From contig VXAY01004360.1 of the NCBI GenBank assembly GCA_013399855.1, forward strand, positions 1,154,711 to 1,218,710: DNA of 64,000 bases, given 5' to 3'. The notes under the pieces were generated by a model. The model was given only the letters and a program-made list of their open reading frames with translations. It was not told the origin of the DNA and did no database searches. The translations under genes and the position numbers were made by a program. Shown here piece after piece: positions 38,541 through 49,661 of the stretch; the stretch's first letter is position 1; the number at the start of each line of letters is the position of its first letter. Source of the stretch: Oxyruncus cristatus (Eukaryota; Chordata; Aves; Passeriformes; Cotingidae).

Positions 38541-40027
38541 CACAAAGTGAAGGTATGGGAAACATACGTTGTATACATACAGAAAGAGGCAGCATGGATT
38601 TTCAGTTGGAAATTATGAAATATAAAATCCAGCAAAGATAAAATTGATTTTTCTGGGAAAATTCCCACAATCTTTGAATTGCATTGTTTTTCACTGGGGC
38701 TTTCTGGGCGTGGGGCAAAATTTTGTGTGATTTCTTTGAGCTTTACTGCCCCTTGCTGTTTTTCCAGATCCAGGTCTAGGGAGTTCACACTCACTTCCAC
38801 ACTGGGAGATGTTTTATTCTGTTCTCTTCTGAAGCACAGGTTTAGGGTTGCAGTCAAAAGAAAAAAAAACTTTTAAACATGCCTGTTACAGGCTAGTGCC
38901 TAAAAATTATGCCTCTTCAAGAAAACTGTGGAGAAAGAATAAAGGTAAAGATGCTTTTATTGAGAAGAAAAAGCTTTAATAATTGAACACATAGTAGGGA
39001 CTCAGCTTCTAGCCTTTGTTTGATGAATCACATAACAACGGCTTGTTCCAAATACATAGATGAATGACCAGAGATCGTCTTTTTTTAGTTATGTTTCAGT
39101 ACAGACACAACCTTTCATAAACCATTATATTTCATATCCCATTATATTTGGTTCACTTCTGTCTTATTTTCTTCCTGAATAATTGAATTAAAGTGACTCT
39201 CTAAGAGAAGAGGAATATAAAAATAGCTGACACTTTGCTAGACCATTTTGAAAAGTGAACTAGAAGTAACTAGAACTGAAGAAACACCACCTTCATTACT
39301 ATGTCAGTATGTACTTACCAAAAATTATTATTTTTCAGATTCAACGTCCCTTCTTGTTTCCACAAAAACTAGCACTGCTTTTTGTGAACTACAGTCATTT
39401 TTCACACAGAAATGTTGGAGTCCCTTTGTGAGAATAAAATACCTTGGCAGGTTGCAAACGTGAGAACACTTGAACTTGGCTTCCAAGCTGAATTCTCATT
39501 TGTGCTTTTGGACTGAATAAATTAGCAGAGGCTGAAATCCAAGCGGTTAGGCTGTGACTATTCATTGTGTTCTATGATCAGTTTTATTACTTCAGCATGA
39601 AACTTTGGAGTTAATTTTAGGTCCAGTGAGTCCAAGCCCTGATTATAGGTGTGATTGCTGTTTATTATGACAAGCAGAAAACCTGTAGCTCCTTCTCCTG
39701 CTGGAAGAATACACTCTGCATTTGTTGGCTTTGAACACTGTGTTCTTTCCGAGCTCTTTTGCATGCTCACCTTGAGCATCCTATGGAGTAAGGAGGAGGC
39801 TCCTCATGCAACTGCTGCAGGCTGTGTGTGCTTCAGACATGAGATTAGGCAGACCATTGAGGCTCATTTTTCTTTCTGGAGCCATAGAATCCACTAAAAA
39901 TTTGTTTACATAAGTATTTGAGTCTTGCATATCTCCTTTCCTGTCTTAAACATTTTTTCTTCATCTTTGTTAACTGACCTCTGTGCCTGACTAGTGAAAG
40001 AATGTTTTTTGTCTTTTTGCTTTATAG

Positions 40028-40065
40028 CATTCTTCTTGATGAAGAGGGTCACATTAAGATAACAG
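40028..40065 (+). CDS. RPS6KA2: RPS6KA2 micro-exon W6: between catalytic loop and DFG
   Basis: Only 38 bases, phase 2 to 1. The first C completes the magnesium-binding Asn of YRDLKPEN begun in W5. The 12 codons ILLDEEGHIKIT (about residues 190-201) form beta-7/beta-8, and the final G begins the Asp of DFG completed in W7. The acceptor is TTTATAG|CAT and the donor ACAG|GTATGT. HIKIT agrees with RSK3, where RSK2 has HIKLT. Skipping would shift the frame. Its small size makes it easy to miss in automatic annotation; the phase fit on both sides makes it certain. Confidence 0.96.
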
Positions 40066-40996
<931 letters not shown>

Positions 40997-43759
40997 TAAA
41001 AGTACTGCTTTCAGCAGTTAAGGCTTGATAGAAAAGTAGATGCATAATGATTGCTTGGTCATTTTCATTGCATGGGCTGTGGCAAACCAGCTGCTCCAGG
41101 AGTATATGAAGTAACATTTGGCCCCCAGATTCTCTCTTTTTTCTTACAGTCCTTTGCTGTCCCAGTTGCTTGCCATGAGTCATGAATATTTCTCCGGCAC
41201 AGAAACAGGGCAGGGCAAGCTCAGAAAAGCAGGAGTATTTCGGTAGAAACATCTTCCTAGCTAACACTGTTCCTGTTAGGAAACAATTCCCCAAGCAGCA
41301 ATTTTCAGATGTTAGGGACATCCTCCTAGAGAAATGCAAAAATATACTCTTTTTTGCAAAATAAAGATTTAAAAGTACTTATTTTACAGGGCTCTCTGAG
41401 TGTTTCACAGGACCTCAGTAGTCCTTTTGCCACTCATTTGTCTTCTTTCCAACAGCTCTGCTGACTCTTATTCCACTAATAAGTGGCTGTGCTTGTCCTG
41501 TAGTCTTATTAGCTCAAAAACCTCTCTTTTCTTCTGATGGGGAAAGAAAACAAGTGCATATGGGTGCCATGACATCATTCTTTCTTCTTCTATATCATTT
41601 TGTGGTGTCTTGATTATGACCAGTTTGGGATGTTTGCTTTGTTCTTAATACATGCTGAAGCTGGTTAAAAAAAAATTCATGTGTGAAACAGTTTTAAAAT
41701 AATGGCTCTTTGGATGGGGAAACTCACCAGAAACAGACACAAGTGTATCAACTGACACAGAGTAATAGCTAGGAATTCATCTTTTCCTTAGCTCTTTGCA
41801 TTAGATTAGTTATACAGAAGTTGAAATTTTCCCCTGCTGTTGTTTAACCTTTAAGAGCCCTCAAGCTATTCTAGACGTAGTTTAAATTAAATCAATATCA
41901 GAAACTTTGCTAATTCATTTTTGTACATGGAAATCAATGACAAGTTAGATAAAATGCAAATGAATTTACCAAAAAGCAGTCACGACAGATTGATCTAATA
42001 TTTTACTTTATGAGATAGCCATCTTTTTATGAACAAAGGAAATGAAGTGGATCTCATGGCCTAAATTAGAATAGAGTATTTGCTACAGTGTGCAGGGGAA
42101 ATCCATTAACTGAAGATGCTTATTAGTCCAGTAATAGTCCAAAAATGGTATAGTACCTATACCATCATAGGGGAAAACACCACAGAAAGAAATGAGCTAT
42201 TTTAGCTAAAGAGTAAAGTTTTGCCAAGAGCAGATAGGAATAAACTCACTGTGAAATGCAATTAGCCTGGAAAGTAAAAGAAATCTCCTGACTGCTGAAG
42301 AAGTGAAGTCCTAGAAAACACTTTCCAAGAGCTCCAAGAGATACAAACTACAGTGAAGCTGCTTGACTTATGAGAAGGACCCAGTTACATCCTCCTGTGT
42401 GCTGCAGTAGTTGACATTGGAATGCAGTGCCAGAAAAGTTTTTCAGAGAAGTATTGAACCCTCCTCAAGCCAGCCTTCTAAATTTAGCTGTTGATGTGCT
42501 AACCTGCACCCCCACTGCACCCATCCAGCCTCTTCAATCTGTGGTGCTCTTGATGCTGAGAAGGACGAAGAAATGATCAAGAAGATGGTTTGCGACACTG
42601 TACGAACACTATAGGTTTTTGGAGCCCAGACACCATGCACTTATTGCTCTCACAGGGGTATGTCCATATAATGAAGGTGATGCTGCTCTCTCCTGAAGGT
42701 GCAGGCTGCAGGTGTACCCAAGTGCTCAGTGCATGGCCACCACCAGGCAGCGCAGCACAGCTCTGCAACTGTGGCTCACAGTGCACCTCACCACGGTTAT
42801 CTCGGCTTCCCTGCAGAACCAGGGCAGAAGCAGAAATTAGCATAGTAATGTGCTCTTCTAATGCAGCACCATTTCCTGTGGCATGGAAGCTATTTTAGGT
42901 AGCTATATATTATTACACTACATTCCACAGTCCATGGAGTATGTTTAAATTCTGTTTACCTTAAGCAGACAACTGGTGCCACCAGAGGAAGTAAGTATAG
43001 GAAGCAATGTGAAAACCAGTGGAAATCTGAGAGGGCTTACATCACTGATCTAGCAGTTAATCTAGGTAAATATTGTCATTTATTGCCTGAATTATAAAAG
43101 GAGTGGAGCATCCTTTCTCCTGTGACCACAAATACATTTGTGGATGCTCAGCACTTCTGAACCATATGTTTAATCAGGAAAATCACTAGATTATATCTCA
43201 TAGAATAAATATATCCCTACCCCCTACTCTTTAATTTTTTTATCATGTATTTAATTTTGGAGGATAGCTGTACCTTGTCACTATCTCTCCAATTAAATGA
43301 TGGTGCATTTGGTGTATAGATTGTTTTTCTTTCACCAGCTAATAAATTGGGCTACTCCCTCCCTGGTTTTTTCTAGGCTTTCTTTTTTTTTTTTTCTTTT
43401 CCATCACTCTTTTCAATCCTCCCTTAGGGATTCAGTGTATTAGAAGTAGAAAAGATAAAATTCCCTATAAAAGGGATGAATTAAAGAAAGTAAAAACTTT
43501 GTAACTGTATGCTTATGCTTTAAGCCTTAGAGTGTTACCAGACATCTTAGAGAAAAATATGTCTAATCAGTTCAATCTTTTTTTCCTTTTCAACGTTTAA
43601 CTGGTTGGGACAGAAAAAGGGTATTTCCGCACACTAAAAGTGTGGGAAAATTTTCTGATGCTGTCTTTTGCTCTGCTCTTTTCTCCTTGTTTTCCTTGGT
43701 TTGTCATTTGTGTGTTCTATTAGGGAAGCTGTTTTTCTGACAGTCTGAAAACCTGAAGA

Positions 43760-43813
43760 TAATTAAATGGCATTCAAATTAATTATTAGCATTTCTCTCT
43801 AATTAATTTGCAT
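43760..43813. promoter_or_regulatory. candidate intronic enhancer core: three TAATTA sites plus octamer
   Basis: TAATTA occurs at 43760-43765, 43780-43785 and 43800-43805, exactly 20 bases apart, followed at once by the POU octamer ATTTGCAT at 43806-43813. TAATTA is the core of many homeodomain proteins. The arrangement is what many vertebrate conserved non-coding enhancers look like, but AT-rich introns produce TAATTA by chance, so function is inference only. Confidence 0.35.
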
Positions 43814-45744
43814 TATGATGTAAAATAGAAAAAGAAAATATACCAGTTCGTGGAATATGCATAGATTGAAAGGAAATGTATGTCATAGTATGATTTTCAT
43901 ATTTATGAGATAGTATAATTTTCATTAATTTTCTAATATTTATCAAAAGAGGGAACATATCAGGCAGATAGTTATAAAATGGCCTATAACCTCATTATCA
44001 GAAGAGCAGCCAAACACTCTCTTGTCTGATCTGTTCTGTGAAGAGGAATTAATACTTCAGTATGAAGAGTTGGATTGTGCTAGCAGCTCCTGACTAACCT
44101 TCACTGACCAGGGCACAGGCTAGAATCACACCGAACGATCCTTGAAGTGACCATAAATGTGACATGTCGTGATGATTAATATCAAAACAAACTTGTCTGG
44201 AAATGACTATTTTCTGGTCTTGACTTTCTCCTTCTTAATGTTATTAATTATTATTCACTGGGGGTTTTACCATCAACACCAGTGTGATTTCATTTATCAC
44301 CTGGTAGATCTTTGGCACAGGTCACACAACCAAGACTGTTACCTGCCCTGTTTGTTTTCTGTTCAGTTTGTTTGAATTGTTTCACGGTAGCTTAGTATAT
44401 GTCAAAGAGCACAGTTTTAAAAATCTTGAAATTTACCCTTTCCAGCATTCCAGAGGACAGTACCAGCCTCTCGTTAAATATGTGATGATGACTGCTGGGA
44501 CCCAACTGTAATTTTGTGCTGGTGAATTTATGTGGTTTATCATGACTAGACATTTTTCATTTTCTGCCTTTCTCTATCTTCCTCACTGCGTTGGAGATTT
44601 TTGAGAGGTCTTACTCTGCAAAAGCTTTGCATAAAAAAGTCTTCATGAACAGGCATCTGACTTAAATTGTTAAAAAGTTGGATATGTAACTAATACCTTT
44701 TCAGCTGCGCTGCAAGAGCTTTGATGCCCACACTGCCATCTCTGAATCCCAGATAAACTGGTCTGCATGATACAACATGCACAAGACTCTTGGAAAGCTT
44801 CTCAAAGCCGTGATTTTGTAGTTCATTGTACCAGCTGATTTACAAGGCCACAGACCTCATGGAAGTTTTATCTGCTTCAATTCAGGAAAAAACACCTTTG
44901 AGAGTCCTGTGAGCAGAGAGGGGAATATAATTAGAGAAAGAATGGCTCTGATGACTTAGGAGGCAGTCCCAAATAAAAATAAATGTGTTTATATATGTCA
45001 GCAATGTAGGGAATATGTAAGTAGTGAAGTCTTCACACGGAAAGAAGTTGTCCTTTTGGTATCCAAAATATTCAGCTCTGTAGTAATTTTGTAGTAACTG
45101 TACAGTAGCATTGGAAAAATCAATATAAGTCATCAATGCATTACAATCTTCTTTTACAAAATCCCATCAGAACACTTTTTTTCTTCCCAGTGCAAGAGAT
45201 AACTCTTCATGAACGTTATTTTGAATGTTATGGTCGCTGCTATGTTAAGGTATTCAACCCTTTGCAAGCATTAATTCATTACACTTCACACCCAGCTAAT
45301 AATGGAAAATTCTTAATGCATTTTACAAATGACAAAACTGAGTGGTTGAGCAGGTCTTAGATACCTGGAAAATGATTGGAACTGTTGAGAAGAGAACCTG
45401 GCCATTCTGACAAAATTATCTCTCTCTGCTATCCAAAACTGAGTGGTATCAAGTTTCTTCATAACCCTGAATTTTATCCTAGACTCACAATACTTCGGCA
45501 GACTTGGGCTGAAGTAATTTGCACAATCTGCTCTCCTTCCATCTGTTAGGAAGATTCATATTGCAGTTACCGCAGGATGATTTTTTTCTCATTCGTTGTC
45601 TTCCTCAAAGACCGACCAGGGTCGCTTCTTGAATCCATTTCCTCAGCACATGTAGCACTCTTTTGCAAGGTCTTCCCTCATGTATGTCTTCTGAGGTCTC
45701 AAGTATTGGTGCTTTGCCTACTGAAATTGGAGACTGCCCTGAAA

Positions 45745-45840
45745 ACAAAAAAGCGCTGGAGAGTATGGAGAGACCTTAGCAGGGGCTGGACTATGTGACT
45801 CCAGAGGCCCCTTCCCATCAACCTTTAATAATGTGGTTCT
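45745..45840 (+). mobile_element. CR1 LINE 3' end, sense
   Basis: 'cagggg ctggactatgtgac', 'tccagaggccccttccc' and 'aacctttaataatgtggttc' match the last ~90 bases of CR1 (ggactagatgac..ccagaggtcccttccaac..attctgtgattct) in plus orientation. Severely 5' truncated. Boundaries approximate. Confidence 0.75.
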
Positions 45841-46605
45841 CTTAGTAGGCAACTGAACTGGAACAAATATTTGCCTTTCTTGCTGAATATTGGTACAGAA
45901 AGGTAGTCAAGGTAGGAGGGAGGCTCAGCCTTCTGGAGTACTGGCTAGCAGAAGATGGCCCTCCAGAATACTCAGGAAGTGAATCAGTGGGAAGGAAGGA
46001 GCAAACAGAGGGTTTATATGGATGAGAAGGTGGGGAGAGTGAAAAGTAAGTCTCCCAGCAAAACTACAGGGACTGCTTTAAGAGCCAGAAATACTATAGA
46101 GTTCATTGGCAGCTAGGCTTAGCTTATTTTCAACCTGCTGTGACCCATACAGCTTTGTATTTATGTGGAAGGGTGAAAGCAGCAAGTGCTCACTTCTGTT
46201 TTCATGTTCAGGTTTAGCAAGATTTTTGATTTTTTGAAAAAATAAGCAGGAAGACAGTACAGTAAAGCGGTAGCTTTAACTGATGAGATGAACTATTTGA
46301 ATATTTTTTTTTCAGTCTTGTTATTTCATTTTTAACCTTCAACAGATTCAGTCAAGATTGCAATTCAGAAACCCGTGCTTTCTTCTAGCTGCAACTTAGT
46401 TAAGTCCTTCGAAGTAAAAAGCTCTGGTACACTTAACTCATGTAGCTGCCTTTCACTTTAAATACTGATGTTAAGTGCATTTCTTCTGAATCTGTGTAAT
46501 TGGAGACATGTGGTAACGCAGTGCTAGCCATTCCAGCAGCACAGTAACTATTCCCTGCAGCCTCCAGGATGGTCATTTCCCCTACTCCCTTCCTGCAACT
46601 TAAAT

Positions 46606-46693
46606 TCCTTTCCTTCCTTGCTTCCTTCCTCCTTCCGTCCTTCCTTCCTTCCTCCCTTCCTCCCTCCCTCTCTTCCTCCTCCCCTCCCCTCCC
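46606..46693. repeat. (CCTT)n polypyrimidine tract, GGAA repeat on the minus strand
   Basis: 88 bases of almost pure C/T with only two G. It consists of CCTT and CCCT units that grade into TCCTCC and CCCCT. Such homopurine-homopyrimidine tracts can form triplexes, and GGAA is the ETS-family core motif. Likely length-polymorphic. Confidence 0.9.
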
Positions 46694-47922
46694 AGCTGTA
46701 GAGGGAACTACAGTTGACATCTTCCCACGTAGTCACTGACCCAGCAGTTGCTTGTATCTGTATCATCTGGATCAGCAGCATCAAGCCCAGTGCTGCCAAT
46801 ATAAATGAGACGTGGCAGTCATTGTTAGTGCTGTTAAATTGGGTTTATTAAAACAACAAAGTGACATGAGCAAGTTTAAGTGAGCATTAGGTGCATATCC
46901 TGAACATAAATGCTTTAGAAATCACAAGGGTTTGGAACAATATGTACCATTTCTGCTGCTGCCCTGGGAAGCAATGTTCTCTGCCCTTTGTCTCCAGTAC
47001 ATCTGAACACTTTAATGAGGACTGAGGCTCTAATAGGCCAGAACTACTTTGGAAATGGTATTTAGGCTCCAGTGTCATTTAGGCAGTTTTAAAAATAGTC
47101 CCCCATTATCTTTCTCTGTAGAAGATGAGCTGCTTTCTTCCATCTCTGCCAGGCAATTCTTCTCTTGCCTCTCCTAACCTAAGCAGAAGATGACATATTT
47201 TTTTTTTCCAAATCTTGTTTATATTTGTCAGCTGTAAACAATTTTTAAAAGTGTTTTTTTCCTGTTTTTACTATGCATTTTATTGCCTTGAGGTAATTTG
47301 TTACTAATGCAGATTAATCTTTCCATTAATTATATTCAGTTAGTTATCTGGCTTTTAAACCTCTCCTCTGCCCTCCTCCCAAAACTAGCATAGCAGTTTC
47401 ATCATTGGTTTTCTTATGTTTTCTATATTTTTCTCATAGTATAGCTTTATTTAATCTGGACAAAAGGAAGAGTCAGGCTGTGGAGCAGTCTGATATAGGT
47501 TTTGGTAATGAAAGGATCCTTTTTAGCACAAACATGCTTTTTGGGAGCAGTGGGGCTTCTTGTGGGATAAGGTACAAAAACTACATATAGGCTTGCAGAG
47601 TCTTTCTTGTCGTAACAGGTATTTAATTATAGCAATGAATATTAATTATTAGATGCTTATTGTAGTAGAAGAGATCTAAAGCCTGAGTCACAGACATGAC
47701 CAAGTAATGGTTCTCCTTACCCTCAGTGGATGCTGTCCTCTGTGCCCAGGCTGAATTATGTTCTTGGTGTCTGTGTTTGGTGATGCATAGCCTTCAGCAT
47801 CCCTTAGTCAGAGAAACCAGCTACCTCATGTACCTCCATGAAAAACCATGGCAAGAACTGTGTGAAAGACCTGGTATTGAATTCATATTAGGCAAACTTC
47901 TTTGGCTGGGGTTTTGATGGGC

Positions 47923-47936
47923 TTTTTTTTTTTTTT
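47923..47936. repeat. poly(T), 14 bases
   Basis: Uninterrupted run of 14 T with no further structure around it. Confidence 0.85.
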
Positions 47937-48667
47937 CATCTTACGGATGTGAAATTCCAGTCGAATTTACTGAAAGCACTAATCTGTTTCAAAAGAACCA
48001 TAAATGGTTGATGTTTTCACACATGTGTTAGGCAAATAATTGATGATAATTGTCGACTTTTGCTTTGAGATTTGGATTTAGGTAAATGTGACACTTGCAA
48101 AATTCACCAGGGAAACCACAGCGGGAGAGAAAAAGCACACTCAAATGCCTCGGGAATGTAAGGTTTATGCTTGTTTCTCCTGCAAAATAAAGGAGAAGCA
48201 TCTCTAAGGGGTGCAAGTATACAATCAAAAAGGTGGTTTGACTCAACCTAAAAAGATGGTGAGTGGCATGTTGAACCCGTTTTTCATGGACAGTAGTCTG
48301 TGCCAAACACCTAAGAACAGCCATACCCATGCAGACTAAGGGCCCCTCCAGCCAAATATCTCATTCCCAGCATTGGTAATAAAACAAGTGCTGGTGGAAA
48401 CAGCATATATGACAGCTCTTCCCAAACATACCAAAACTTGACCGCAAGTATCAGTGTAAACAGTTGGTAACAAGACTCTCAAATTAAACAGTCCTGTTCT
48501 GCATAATTCAGTCTTGCTGTGTCATTTTTTTTCTGAAGCACAGCCTGTTGGACCATTTTGTTTCCTAAAGTTTTCGGTTGTGTTGAAAATAGAAGGTGGG
48601 TATGTCTATCAGCTGTGCAGACCACCTCAACACCCATTTGATTTACCATGGTGTTGTTACTCCACAG

Positions 48668-48738
48668 TTTGAGATGCTGACGGGATCATTACCCTTCCAG
48701 GGAAAAGACAGAAAGGAGACAATGGCACTCATTCTCAA
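48668..48738 (+). CDS. RPS6KA2: RPS6KA2 exon W8: alpha-F/alpha-G segment
   Basis: 71 bases, phase 0 to 2, about residues 250-272 plus two bases of Lys 273. It reads [20 protein letters not shown], then LIL(K). This is the end of alpha-F and the start of alpha-G in the large lobe; [12 protein letters not shown] is invariant in RSKs. GSLPF with METMALILK is RSK3-like; RSK2 has GTLPF and TMTMILK. The acceptor is CTCCACAG|TTT and the donor CTCAA|GTGAGT. Confidence 0.96.
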
Positions 48739-49572
48739 GTGAGTATTGAAACTGGTTTCATTCTTCTAACTACGAGTTAATGCTACCCTCTGGAGAGTCT
48801 ATAGGTCCCAAGTATATGAAGGGTATAGTGCACCTAGATTTCAAAGCTACGTAAGGCATGAATTTGGTAAGGCACACGTGGCTGATGCCTGTATGTGACT
48901 CTTACAGCTGCTTTCAGAATACATAGCAGGAATTGAATTACTGAGAGGGCCTTACAAAAGGAATTTATCTTGCTTTCTCTAATAATGTCAATATTCACAA
49001 AATGTGGGAACAGTCAGATTACTGCAGGACACCTTATATTTTGTTGTTGCCAAGTTTCAAATATTTTCCTTTGCAAATTTCCTATTCATTTGATGTTAAG
49101 TGCAGACATATGTATTTGAAGCTGAGCTTTCCCCAGTATTACATTTTTTTTCTGTAGCAGTGAATGACCAAGAGAAAATTTTTACTCTATTTAAACAGTA
49201 TATGGTTTAGTACAATTGTTTTCATTAGGTTTGGTTGTTTAAATCCCTCTTGATTCCCAAATTTATTCCAGCAAGCTAAAAAAGTGAAAAAATTCTGTAG
49301 GCAAATTACCTATTTAGATTGCAAAAGGTTTTATGAGATTCACTGAATCTGCTATACCTCTAGTGAAGTCAGTGGTAAAACCTTCCTCAACCTCAGCAGA
49401 ACAAGATCAGGTCCTTGCTCTGTGTTGCGTTATGCTTAGGTAGTCTTTTTTACACTGATTTCATGTATCTGCCCATCCTGAGTACTACAATTCCACCTTT
49501 TCAGCCACAGCAGGATGGAAAAAAAACCCTTGAAAAAAATCTATTTTCTTTTCAAGTGTTGTGTTCTTTCAG
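48739..49572 (+). other. RPS6KA2: intron W8-W9 (834 bases)
   Basis: GTGAGT donor and GTTCTTTCAG acceptor. No repeat recognised. Confidence 0.9.
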
Positions 49573-49661
49573 AGCCAAGCTGGGAATGCCGCAGTTCTTG
49601 AGCATAGAAGCCCAGAGCCTGCTGCGAGCCCTCTTCAAAAGGAACCCCTCCAACAGATTAG
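49573..49661 (+). CDS. RPS6KA2: RPS6KA2 exon W9: alpha-H and conserved RxxxNR segment
   Basis: 89 bases, phase 2 to 1, about residues 273-302 plus the first base of Gly 303. It reads (K)[17 protein letters not shown], then [12 protein letters not shown](G). [10 protein letters not shown] is the conserved large-lobe Arg motif (kinase subdomain XI), whose Arg pairs with the APE Glu in W7. SIEAQ and PSNRL differ from the SGEAQ and PCNRL I recall in human RSK3; both sit on the surface. The acceptor used is TTTCAG|AGCC, since it alone restores the Lys codon. The donor is TTAG|GTATGT. Confidence 0.96.
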
